From: Burkholderia multivorans ATCC BAA-247
GTDB taxonomy: Bacteria > Pseudomonadota > Gammaproteobacteria > Burkholderiales > Burkholderiaceae
Direction: 5' to 3'
Length of the DNA: 64,000 bases
Assembly (NCBI RefSeq): GCF_000959525.1
Contig: NZ_CP009831.1
Coordinates: forward strand, 992,001-1,056,000
Made by a program: the position numbers and the translations under genes. Each line of letters begins with the position of its first letter. Positions within the stretch are counted from its first letter, which is position 1. The notes below the pieces were generated by a model that worked only from the letters and a program-made list of their open reading frames with translations, was not told the DNA's origin and did not search any database. Shown piece by piece: positions 54,819 to 62,735 of the stretch.

Positions 54819-55382
54819 TCAGATCTTGCCGATCAGGTCGAGCGACGGGGTCAGCGTTTCCGCGCCCGGCGTCCACTTGGCCGGGCAGACTTCACCCGGA
54901 TGCGCGGCGATGTATTGCGCGGCCTGCACCTTGCGCAGCAGTTCGCCTGCGTCGCGGCCGATGCCGTTGTCGTGAATCTCGCAGAGCTTGATCTCGCCTT
55001 CCGGGTTGATCACGAACGTGCCGCGCAGCGCCATCCCTTCTTCCTCGATCAGCACGTCGAAGTTGCGCGACAGCGTCAGCGTCGGATCGCCGATCATCGG
55101 GTACTTGATCTTGCCGATCGTGTCCGACGTGTCGTGCCATGCCTTGTGCGTGAAGTGCGTGTCGGTCGACACTGCGTAGATCTCGACGCCGAGCTTCTGG
55201 AATTCCGCGTAGCGGTCGGCGAGATCGCCGAGTTCGGTCGGACACACGAACGTGAAGTCGGCCGGGTAGAACACGACGACGGACCACTTGCCCTTGAAGT
55301 TCTCGTCGGACACGGGCACGAATTCGCCGTTGTGGTATGCGGTGGCCTTGAACGGTTTGATCTGCGTGTTGATGATCGGCAT
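54819..55382 (-). CDS. ahpC: Alkyl hydroperoxide reductase subunit C (peroxiredoxin)
   Basis: 187 residues, typical 2-Cys peroxiredoxin. Peroxidatic C47 in [11 protein letters not shown] and resolving C166 in GEVCPAKW are present, with the [15 protein letters not shown] block. Reduces hydrogen peroxide and organic peroxides using AhpF. Starts [11 protein letters not shown] after AAAGGGAAA. No clear OxyR site was identified by eye in the 170 bp upstream, though a small CGGGT/ACCCG hairpin is at 55429-55440. Confidence 0.95.
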   Translation of the reverse strand: MPIINTQIKPFKATAYHNGEFVPVSDENFKGKWSVVVFYPADFTFVCPTELGDLADRYAEFQKLGVEIYAVSTDTHFTHKAWHDTSDTIGKIKYPMIGDPTLTLSRNFDVLIEEEGMALRGTFVINPEGEIKLCEIHDNGIGRDAGELLRKVQAAQYIAAHPGEVCPAKWTPGAETLTPSLDLIGKI

Positions 55383-55554
55383 CTGGTGTTTCCCTTTGCG
55401 TCGGTGATGAATGGAGAGACGCCAGTATCCGGGTTCACCCGCAGTCTGTGAAATTGCTTGTTTTAATCCGCGGCATCGGGAAATTCTATGTGCGGTGCCG
55501 GCGAGCGTCGCGGCGAACGGTCGGCCGGCTCGCCGGGGCTGTGTTCGAGGCGAT

Positions 55555-55800
55555 TCAGCCGTCGGCGCGTCGCGGTTCGCACGACCATTCGGCGCGCGCA
55601 TCGCGCTGATAGTCGATGCCGGACCGCGCGCGATGGCACCACAGACCGAACACGTCGGTGCTGCGTGCCTCGCCGATCCTGGCGACGTGGCGGCCGATGG
55701 CGTCGCGAATGACGGCATCGAGCGCGCGGTGTTCCGATTCGGCAATCCGCGTCAGTTCGGCGACGACCGTAGCAGGCAGATTGATTGAGATGCGACGCAT
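55555..55800 (-). CDS. Ribbon-helix-helix (CopG/VapB-type) antitoxin-like protein
   Basis: 81 residues: [20 protein letters not shown] is the ribbon and first helix, [13 protein letters not shown] the second, and the C-terminal part DVFGLWCHR...[12 protein letters not shown] matches the toxin-binding end of VapB/CopG antitoxins (FGLW...DYQxxxRxEW). No PIN or other toxin gene is next to it: the downstream 170 bp lead to ahpC. Either an orphan antitoxin or the remnant of a pair. ATG at 55800 follows GGAGGG. Confidence 0.72.
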   Translation of the reverse strand: MRRISINLPATVVAELTRIAESEHRALDAVIRDAIGRHVARIGEARSTDVFGLWCHRARSGIDYQRDARAEWSCEPRRADG

Positions 55801-55894
55801 TGTCACCCTCCGACTGTAGGACGCTCGTAGAGCGCCAAAGGGCGTGCTGCCCGTTGCTGTGAACGGGCATGCTGCGGCAATGCGAACGGCTATG

Positions 55895-56797
55895 TCAACC
55901 GTGCACTCCCGCCATCTCCCTCAACCATTCCGCGAGCCGCCTCGCGCCGTCCGGCAAGTCCGCGTCCTCGCGCGTGCACAGGTAGTAGTCGCGGCCGTCC
56001 TCGAGCGCATGATCGAACAGCTGCACGAGTTCGCCGCTCGCGAGTTCGCGCTCGACGAGCGGCGCGCGCAGCAGCGCGACGCCGAGATCCGCGCGTGCTG
56101 CGCTCAATGTGAGCTGCCCGTCCTCGAACATCGGGCCGACCGCGTGCGAGACGTTGCGCACGCCCGCGCCTTGCAGCCAGTTCACCCACGCGCTGCGATC
56201 CTCGTCGTGCACGAGCGGCGCATGCGCGAGATCGGCCGGCGTGGAAAACGGCCCGTGGCGCTTCAGGAACGACGGGCTGCACATCGGCATCATCGCGCCC
56301 GGCACCAGCCGTTCGCAGCGGTAGCCGGGCCAGTCGCCCGTGCCGAAGCGGATCGACAGATCCGACGCATCGCTGCGGTAGTTGCGGTGGTGCGCGTAGA
56401 GCACGGTGACGTCGACGTCCGTGTTCTCCGCAAGAAACGCGTGCAGCCGCGGAATGAACCAGCCGATGCCGAACAGCGGTATCAGGCTGATCGTGATCTG
56501 CCGCAGCGACGAACGGTCGCGCACGAAGCGCGTCGCGCTGCGCAGTACCGAGAACGCGGCGCTGATCGACCGGTAGTAGTCGCGTCCTTCGTCGGTCAGC
56601 GCGAGCAGCCGGCCGTCGCGTACGGTCAGCGGCGTCTGGATGAACGCTTCCAGCAGCTGCAGCTGATGGCTGACCGCGGACGGCGTGATGTCGAGTTCGG
56701 CGGCCGCCGCCGTGACCGAGCCGAGGCGCGCGAACGCCTCGAACGCGCGCACGGCACGCAACGGCGGATCGTCGTGTAACTGTTCGATATTTTTCAT
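55895..56797 (-). CDS. LysR-family regulator (GcvA-like)
   Basis: 300 residues. Winged helix-turn-helix LRAVRAFEAFARLGSVTAAAAELDITPSAVSHQL (in short: SVTAAAAELDITPSAVSHQL), then a substrate-binding-like domain with ITISLIPLFGIGWFIPRLH in the GcvA manner. Divergent from the solute-binding protein gene across 175 bp, so it probably controls the amino-thiazoline carboxylate cluster. A 13-bp repeat lies over its start codon and again near the other gene. Confidence 0.87.
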   Translation of the reverse strand: MKNIEQLHDDPPLRAVRAFEAFARLGSVTAAAAELDITPSAVSHQLQLLEAFIQTPLTVRDGRLLALTDEGRDYYRSISAAFSVLRSATRFVRDRSSLRQITISLIPLFGIGWFIPRLHAFLAENTDVDVTVLYAHHRNYRSDASDLSIRFGTGDWPGYRCERLVPGAMMPMCSPSFLKRHGPFSTPADLAHAPLVHDEDRSAWVNWLQGAGVRNVSHAVGPMFEDGQLTLSAARADLGVALLRAPLVERELASGELVQLFDHALEDGRDYYLCTREDADLPDGARRLAEWLREMAGVHG

Positions 56798-56947
56798 GTA
56801 TCGAATTTTATAGAAAAATCAGGGTAAGCGACAACAATAAAAATGACCATGTTTTCATGGTGTTGGCGTATCGTGTGCGGAACGGCATAAGCATCCAACG
56901 ATTGAGTATTTGGGATGTTCGTGTCGATTATTTAATATTTTTCATGT
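56787..56947. promoter_or_regulatory. Divergent control region with 13-bp direct repeats and a hairpin
   Basis: ATATTTTTCATGT occurs at 56787-56799 (over the LysR start codon) and at 56935-56947 (26 bp before the solute-binding-protein gene). Between them ACCATG-TTTT-CATGGT forms a perfect inverted repeat at 56846-56861. The region is AT-rich compared with its neighbours. Confidence 0.55.
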
Positions 56948-56972
56948 TTTGACAGACTCACGGTCCCCGCAC

Positions 56973-58139
56973 ATGAAAATCGCTCGTTTCACCGTTGGCT
57001 TCGCGTTGTCCGCGTTCGCGCTGGTCGCGTCCGTTACCGCCGGCGCGCAATCCGCGCCGCAGACGATCCTGATCGGTCTCGCCGCGCCGCTGACCGGCCC
57101 GTCCGCGCGCATCGGCAAGGATCTGCAGAACGGCGCGCAACTCGCGATCGACGATGCGAACGCGAAGCATCCGACGATCGGCGGCAAGCCCGTCGTGTAC
57201 AAGCTCGTCGCAGCCGACGACCAGTCCGACCCGCGCACGGCCGTCGCGGTCGCGCAGCAGCTCGTCGACCAGCACGTGATCGGCGTCGTCGGGCACTGGA
57301 ACACGGGCTGCAGCGTGCCGGCTTCGCGCGTCTATCGCGACGCGGGCATTCCGCAGATCGCGCCGGCGTCGACGGGCCATCAGTACACGCAGCAGGGCTA
57401 CGCGACGGCCTTCCGCATCATGGGTCACGACGATGCGGGCGGCAACTTCACGGGCGCCTACGCGGTGAAGACGCTGAAGGCGAAGCGCATCGCCGTGATC
57501 GACGATCGCACGTCGTTCGGGGCGGGATTGGCCGACCAGTTCATCAAGGGCGTGCAGGCGAACGGCGGCACGATCGTCGATCGCCAGTACGTGAACGACA
57601 AGACAACCGACTTCAGCGGCGTGCTGACCGCGATCAAGGGCAAGCGCGCGGATCTGGTGTTCTTCGGCGGGCTCGATGCGCAGGCCGCGCCGATCGCACG
57701 CCGGATGCGCCAGCTCGGCGTGAACGTGCCGCTGCTCGGCGCGGGCGGTTTCGTGAGCCAGACCTTCCTGTCGCTCGCAGGCAAGGACGGCGACGGCGTG
57801 ACCGCGCTCGAACCGGGCCTGCCGCTCGAGCGGATGCCGGGCGGCAAGGCGTTCGACGCGCAGTACCAGGCGCGTTTCCGCGCGCCGATCGAACTGCATG
57901 CGCCGTTTGCGTACGACGCGGCCGCCACGCTGATCGCGGCCGCGCAGAAGGCAGGCTCGACGCAGCCGGCGAAGCTGGTCGCCGCCGTGCGCGAGATCGA
58001 CCGGCCGGGCGTGACGGGCGAGATCGCGTTCGACAAGGAAGGCAACCTGAAGAATCCGGCTTTCACGATCTATCAGGTGTGCGGCGGGAAGTGGACAGTC
58101 GTCGATGTGCTCGGCGGCGCGCGGACTGCGGCGAAGTAA
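56973..58139 (+). CDS. Branched-chain-type ABC transporter substrate-binding protein (LivK/J family)
   Basis: 388 residues. Signal peptide with cleavage near VTAGA-QSAP (about residue 25), then a type I periplasmic binding fold: TILIGLAAPLTGPSARIGKD, GVVGHWNTGCSVPASRVYRD (short: VGHWNTGCSVPAS), and a C-terminal VREIDRPGVTGEIAFDKEGN (short: GVTGEIAFDKEGN). Family members bind branched-chain amino acids, amides and related acids. No permease or ATPase gene of the Liv type is present in this window, so it must use a transporter encoded elsewhere. Likely binds the substrate of the downstream hydrolases. Confidence 0.86.
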   Translation: MKIARFTVGFALSAFALVASVTAGAQSAPQTILIGLAAPLTGPSARIGKDLQNGAQLAIDDANAKHPTIGGKPVVYKLVAADDQSDPRTAVAVAQQLVDQHVIGVVGHWNTGCSVPASRVYRDAGIPQIAPASTGHQYTQQGYATAFRIMGHDDAGGNFTGAYAVKTLKAKRIAVIDDRTSFGAGLADQFIKGVQANGGTIVDRQYVNDKTTDFSGVLTAIKGKRADLVFFGGLDAQAAPIARRMRQLGVNVPLLGAGGFVSQTFLSLAGKDGDGVTALEPGLPLERMPGGKAFDAQYQARFRAPIELHAPFAYDAAATLIAAAQKAGSTQPAKLVAAVREIDRPGVTGEIAFDKEGNLKNPAFTIYQVCGGKWTVVDVLGGARTAAK

Positions 58140-58148
58140 AGGACGACC

Positions 58149-58292
58149 GCTTTGCAGGGGCTCGGAGAAGCGCTCAAGCGCCAACTCGGGACGACAGCTT
58201 TGCATGGGGCCCGAGTAAGCGCTAAAGCGCTAACTCGGGCCGACGCTTTGCATGGGGCCCGAGTAAGCGCTAAAGCGCTAACTCGGGCCGAC
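58149..58292 (+). repeat. Three tandem 48-bp repeats, each forming a hairpin
   Basis: Units at 58149-58196 (diverged), 58197-58244 and 58245-58292 (identical to each other). Each good unit holds CCCGAGT...ACTCGGG arms around two self-complementary AGCGCT hexamers, so the RNA could fold into a long stem. The array sits between the solute-binding protein stop and the next gene's start, ending 14 bp before its ATG. Confidence 0.9.
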
Positions 58293-58306
58293 ACGGAGAC
58301 GATTCC

Positions 58307-58846
58307 ATGACCGAAACTACCAAAACCTCCACGACCACTCCGGAAGACACGCGCCTCGGCATCCTCGCGCGGCGCCGCATCGAAGCCGAAATCATCAAGC
58401 CGATCTACGAGATCATGAAGCGCGAATTCGGCACCGAGCGCGCGCAGGCCGTGATCGCGGAAGCGGTGCGCGGCGCGGCGGTCGACGCGGGCCGCACGTT
58501 CGCCGCGCAGGAGCCGCACGGCACGAGCGTGAAGTCGTTCATCGCGCTGCAGGTGCTGTGGGAGAAGGACGATGCGCTCGACGTCGAAGTGCGGCGCGCG
58601 GACGATGCGCACTACGACTACGACGTACATCGCTGCAGCTATGCCGAGATGTATCACGCGATGGGGCTCGGCGAGATCGGACATCTGCTCAGCTGCGCGC
58701 GCGACAGCTACTTCATCGAGGGCTACGATCCGCGCATCGCGCTGACGCGCACGAGCACGATCATGCAGGGCGGCAAGCGCTGCGATTTCCGCTACGCACT
58801 GCAACCGGCGCCGCAGGGCGGCGCACAGGAGGCCGGCGATGCGTGA
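58307..58846 (+). CDS. L-2-amino-thiazoline-4-carboxylate hydrolase (AtcB-type)
   Basis: 179 residues, matching the ATC hydrolase family by its landmarks: ILARRRIEAEIIKPIYEIMK (short: RRRIEAEIIKPIYEI), an RCSYAEMYHAMGLGEIGH block and SCARDSYFIEGYDP. The enzyme opens the ring of L-2-amino-thiazoline-4-carboxylate to N-carbamoyl-L-cysteine. The start lies after GGAGACGATTCC. It overlaps the next gene by 8 bp. I assign the family with fair confidence; the substrate rests on the pairing with the amidohydrolase. Confidence 0.75.
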   Translation: MTETTKTSTTTPEDTRLGILARRRIEAEIIKPIYEIMKREFGTERAQAVIAEAVRGAAVDAGRTFAAQEPHGTSVKSFIALQVLWEKDDALDVEVRRADDAHYDYDVHRCSYAEMYHAMGLGEIGHLLSCARDSYFIEGYDPRIALTRTSTIMQGGKRCDFRYALQPAPQGGAQEAGDA

Positions 58847-60110
58847 CGAAGCGCAAGCGGGCCTCCGCGCAGCGGGGCCGCGCGTCGACGGCGAGCGGCT
58901 CTGGGCGTCGCTCGAACGGATGGCGCAGATCGGCGCGACGCCGAAGGGCGGTGTCTGCCGGCTGGCACTGACCGATCTCGATCGCGAGTCGCGCGACCTG
59001 TTCGTGCAGTGGGCGCGCGACGCGGGCTGCACGGTGCGCGTCGACAAGATGGGCAACGTGTTCGCGCGGCGCGCGGGCCGCCGCGCCGACGCGGCCCCCG
59101 TGATGACGGGCTCGCACGCCGATTCGCAGCCGACCGGCGGCCGCTACGACGGCATCTACGGCGTGCTCGGCGGCCTCGAAGTCGTGCGCGCGCTGAACGA
59201 CGCGGGCATCGAGACCGAACGGCCGATCGATGTCGTGATCTGGACCAACGAGGAGGGCTCGCGCTTCGCGCCGGCGATGGTGTCGGCCGGCGTGTTCGCG
59301 GGCGTCTATTCGCTCGAATACGGGCTGTCGCGCACCGACGCAGCGGGCAGAACGATCGGCGACGAACTGGAGCGCATCGGCTATGCGGGCGCCGAGCCGG
59401 TCGGCGGCTATCCCGTGCATGCCGCGTACGAGCTGCATATCGAGCAGGGCGCGATTCTCGAACGCGCGGGCAAGACGATCGGCGTCGTGACGGCCGGGCA
59501 GGGGCAGCGCTGGTACGAGGTGACGCTGACGGGCATCGATGCGCACGCCGGCACGACGCCGATGGAATTTCGCCGCGATGCGCTGGTCGGCGCTGCGCGG
59601 ATGATCGCGTTCGTCGATGCGCTGGGCCGCCGCCACGCGCCGCACGCGCGCGCGACGGTCGGCATGATCGACGCTCGGCCGAACTCGCGCAACACGGTGC
59701 CGGGCGGCTGCTTCTTCACGGTCGAGTTTCGTCATCCGGACGACGCCGTGCTCGACGAACTCGACGCGGCGTTGCGTGCGGAGCTGACGCGTATGGCCGC
59801 CGAAACCGGGCTCGGCGCGCAGATCGAACAGATCTTCACGTATCCGCCTGTGCCGTTCGCGGCCGCCTGCATCGACGCGGTGCGCGACGCGGCCGAATCG
59901 CTCGGGCTGTCGCACATGGACATCGTCTCCGGTGCGGGCCACGATGCGTGCTATATCGCGCGCGTCGCGCCGACCGGGATGATTTTCGTGCCGTGCGTCG
60001 ACGGTCTGAGCCACAACGAAGCCGAAGCGATCACGCCGGAGTGGGCGACCGCGGGTGCGGACGTGCTACTGCGCGCGGTGCTCAAAAGCGCGCAGGAAAC
60101 CGGCGCGTAA
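58839..60110 (+). CDS. Zn-dependent N-carbamoyl-L-amino acid amidohydrolase (AtcC-type)
   Basis: 423 residues of the M20/hydantoinase-carbamoylase family. Metal-binding signature regions: GSHADSQPTGGRYDGIYGVL (first His and Asp), WTNEEGSRF (Glu pair), and HNEAEA near the C-terminus; the dimerisation domain sits around 215-330. Converts N-carbamoyl-L-amino acids to free amino acid, CO2 and ammonia. With the upstream hydrolase this gives L-2-amino-thiazoline-4-carboxylate to L-cysteine. It begins behind AGGAGG within the previous gene's end, so translation is coupled. Confidence 0.86.
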   Translation: MRDEAQAGLRAAGPRVDGERLWASLERMAQIGATPKGGVCRLALTDLDRESRDLFVQWARDAGCTVRVDKMGNVFARRAGRRADAAPVMTGSHADSQPTGGRYDGIYGVLGGLEVVRALNDAGIETERPIDVVIWTNEEGSRFAPAMVSAGVFAGVYSLEYGLSRTDAAGRTIGDELERIGYAGAEPVGGYPVHAAYELHIEQGAILERAGKTIGVVTAGQGQRWYEVTLTGIDAHAGTTPMEFRRDALVGAARMIAFVDALGRRHAPHARATVGMIDARPNSRNTVPGGCFFTVEFRHPDDAVLDELDAALRAELTRMAAETGLGAQIEQIFTYPPVPFAAACIDAVRDAAESLGLSHMDIVSGAGHDACYIARVAPTGMIFVPCVDGLSHNEAEAITPEWATAGADVLLRAVLKSAQETGA

Positions 60111-60124
60111 CGGCGTCGTTGCCG

Positions 60125-60967
60125 CTAGCGCGGCGCTTTGCGGCGCGCGACGTAGGCCAGATACGCGACGATCTCGTCGAGTTCTCGATCGCTCAGCTGC
60201 GTCGGCGGGAACGCCGGCATCGCGCGGCCCGGCCAGTCGCGCACCGACGCCGGGTTGCGGATATAGCGGCGCAGCGCGGCCGGCTGGAAATAGTCGACGG
60301 GGTTCATCGGCGCGTTCAGGTCGGGGCCCGCGTGGCTGCTGCCGGCGCCGTCGATCCGGTGGCACGCGAGGCATTGCGTGACGAACAGGCGCTGGCCCGT
60401 GCGCGCGGGGGCGTCCGCAGGAACGGACGGATCGACGGCGAGCGACGGCCAGCGTGCGAGCGGCGCCGATTCGACGGTAATGCGCACGATCTGATACGGC
60501 CACTGTTCGCCGCGCACCGACGACGCGTGCGGCCCGACCCACACGAGATAGAACGGCCCGGCGCTCACGGGCTTGCCGGGCAGCTTCGGCCACGGGCGCG
60601 ACGGATCCTCGACCGCGAGCCACGCGACCGCGCCGGCCGCCGCGCCGCGGCGCACGAGATCGAGCGGCAACTGCGCGGCGAAGCCGTCGGCGGCGCGCGT
60701 CTCGAGCACGCCATCGGCCGGCAGCGGCGCACCGCCGAACAGGTTCACGAACGGCACCGCGCGGAACGTCATCGGGCGGCCGTATGCGATGTCTTGCGGC
60801 ACGTGGATGTCGATGGCGTCGGCGCGCGCGAGCAGCGCTTGCGGCGTCAGCATCTGCGGCGTGCCGTCGATGTCGAGTTCGAGCGCCGGCGCGGACTGCG
60901 CGAGCGCGCGCGGGCCGATCGCGTAGAGGATCAGCAACAGAAGCGAAAACCACCGACGCATGAGCAT
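60125..60967 (-). CDS. Exported c-type cytochrome with N-terminal extra domain
   Basis: 280 residues. Signal peptide MLMRRWFSLLLLILYAIG..ALAQS, a 150-residue N-terminal domain reminiscent of the molybdopterin-oxidoreductase sulfite-oxidase fold (FLYLVWV..., VAWLAVEDP; weak), then a class I cytochrome c with CLACH haem motif and MPAFPP methionine ligand. One haem is expected. It is convergent with the amidohydrolase gene 14 bp away. Partner enzyme unknown. ATG at 60967 follows GGAGAACGA. Confidence 0.75.
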   Translation of the reverse strand: MLMRRWFSLLLLILYAIGPRALAQSAPALELDIDGTPQMLTPQALLARADAIDIHVPQDIAYGRPMTFRAVPFVNLFGGAPLPADGVLETRAADGFAAQLPLDLVRRGAAAGAVAWLAVEDPSRPWPKLPGKPVSAGPFYLVWVGPHASSVRGEQWPYQIVRITVESAPLARWPSLAVDPSVPADAPARTGQRLFVTQCLACHRIDGAGSSHAGPDLNAPMNPVDYFQPAALRRYIRNPASVRDWPGRAMPAFPPTQLSDRELDEIVAYLAYVARRKAPR

Positions 60968-61436
60968 TCGTTCTCCGGGAAGCGGCGTTCCGGGCGGCGC
61001 GATGCGCGGCCGCGGGTGACGAAACGGGTCGGGCGACAGTCTATCCGCTTCGCGCGCTGCCCGCGATCCCGATTTCGATGGCCGCGATGTCGGCGCGTGC
61101 TCGGATGGAGGCCGGTGCGTCTGCAACGATCCACGCTGCATGCCCGATAGCACAATGTCGCCAGCCGCGCACCGGCAATGTCGGTAGACCGCGCGCGCCC
61201 ATATCGGTCGATACCGGCCGCTGCGGTCGCGCGCCAGCGGATTTCCGACGATGCTCGACGCGCATCCGGACGTGCTCGGCCGGCATGCGCGCAGACGCAC
61301 GCTCGACTAGCAGAGGGCGAAACGGGGCGGGCACTGCATCGTGCGATTCGGCGAGGCAGGCGCATGCAGGAGCTCGCCCGACCGTAGCGGCGGCGCGGCC
61401 CGCGCTACCGCGACGCGGGTCCGCGCACGCGCGCGC
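60968..61436. other. Non-coding gap
   Basis: 469 bp between two leftward genes. The open frames present have no ribosome site and unusual composition. It must contain the cytochrome promoter. I recognise no repeat, RNA gene or terminator in it. Confidence 0.4.
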
Positions 61437-62735
61437 TCAATGCGTCGAGCATTGCGTATCGGCGGCCGACATCGACGTATTCAGCACCGGTCCGAAGTCG
61501 GCTTCGCGCGTGCCCGACGAGGTCAGCGACACGAAATGCATCGCGTCGCCGTTCGAGCGGAACGCCGCGATGCCGGTCGAGCCCCACGGAATCGGCGAGC
61601 GCTGCGAGCCGGTCACGGCGATCGCGGCAGGCCCAAGCGTCAGCGTCAGCAATCGCCCGTCGCGCGTCGGCACGTAAGCGCGGGATCCGTCGACGCCGAT
61701 CTGCGCTTCGCGCACCGATGCGGGCAGGCAGTCGAGCGTCGCGGTGCGCTGACCGTCCGGCGCGACGAGCATGGCGACGCCGCGACCGGCCGAGGTCGTC
61801 GTCACGACGATGAAGCGGTCGATCGCCGGCACGTAGGCGGCCGAGTACACGTAGTACTGGATCGCGTCGTTCAGCGTGCCGAGCTTGTCGAGCTGCGCGG
61901 ATACCGGATCGAACATCGCCGCTTCGAGCGTCGCGTCGGTGCTGCCCGGAATGAATTTTTGCCAGAGCAGCAGCGCCTTGCCCGGCGAGCCCGCGATCAT
62001 CGGCCACCATTCGCGGCGATGTGCGACGACGGGGACGTGGTTCAGCACGCGGCCGGTCGCGTCGTACGTCTTCACATAGACGCCGTTGCCGGTGCCGAGA
62101 TTGTCCACGCCGCCGCCGTCGACCCAGCCTTCCGAATAGAACACGACGAAGCGGTCCGACGCGGTCGCGACGTGGCCGGAGTGGCCGCCCGCTTCGACGT
62201 CGTTCGGATAGGGCTTGATCGGCCGCAGGTCGCGCCGATAGATTCCGTAGCGCTGGTTCACGACCTGCGGCGTGTTCCAGCCGTCCTCGAACGTGACGAA
62301 GATGTCGCCGCGTGCGTTCTGCGCGATCGACACGGGCTCCTGCGCTTCCGGCCGGCTGATGAACGTGCGCACGCGCGCGATGCGCGGCTGGCCCGGGCTC
62401 CACTGGCCGACGTACACGTCGTGCGGCCAGTTGCCGTCTTTCATCGCGCCGCGCGGCACGCGCCCCGAACTGCTGAAGAACACCCAGCGCTTGCCGTTGC
62501 CCGCGTCGGCGACGCCGATGCCGTGCATGAAGCGGCGCGGGTCGCCGGTATCCTTCGCCGTGCCGTTCGGATCGACGGTGACGGTGTGCACGACCGGCGC
62601 GCCGGCGCGTGCGGCCGGCGGCGCCGCGCCGACGCAGCATGCGCTGCAGACGATCGACGCGGCGATCCATGCCGCGGCGCGACGGCCGGCGCCCGGCCGC
62701 GCGCCGGCGGAGGTGGCGACGCGCGGCGCCGTCAT
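61437..62735 (-). CDS. Exported hypothetical protein, probable beta-propeller
   Basis: 432 residues. A basic N-terminus and hydrophobic stretch (about 20-40) with AGA or ARAGAP sites suggest export; two cysteines (C30 and C33/34) could allow lipidation or not. The rest is strand-rich with recurring aromatic and glycine motifs ([51 protein letters not shown]), compatible with a beta-propeller. No enzyme family recognised. Its ATG overlaps the glmS stop (ATGA), which implies co-transcription and coupling. Confidence 0.68.
   Translation of the reverse strand: MTAPRVATSAGARPGAGRRAAAWIAASIVCSACCVGAAPPAARAGAPVVHTVTVDPNGTAKDTGDPRRFMHGIGVADAGNGKRWVFFSSSGRVPRGAMKDGNWPHDVYVGQWSPGQPRIARVRTFISRPEAQEPVSIAQNARGDIFVTFEDGWNTPQVVNQRYGIYRRDLRPIKPYPNDVEAGGHSGHVATASDRFVVFYSEGWVDGGGVDNLGTGNGVYVKTYDATGRVLNHVPVVAHRREWWPMIAGSPGKALLLWQKFIPGSTDATLEAAMFDPVSAQLDKLGTLNDAIQYYVYSAAYVPAIDRFIVVTTTSAGRGVAMLVAPDGQRTATLDCLPASVREAQIGVDGSRAYVPTRDGRLLTLTLGPAAIAVTGSQRSPIPWGSTGIAAFRSNGDAMHFVSLTSSGTREADFGPVLNTSMSAADTQCSTH

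Noticed and set aside
58149-58292. CRISPR array
   Set aside because: The repeats are directly adjacent without spacers and only three units are present; no cas gene is seen.
60931-61365. Several overlapping frames in the gap upstream of the cytochrome gene
   Set aside because: No initiation signals and no recognisable domain in any frame.
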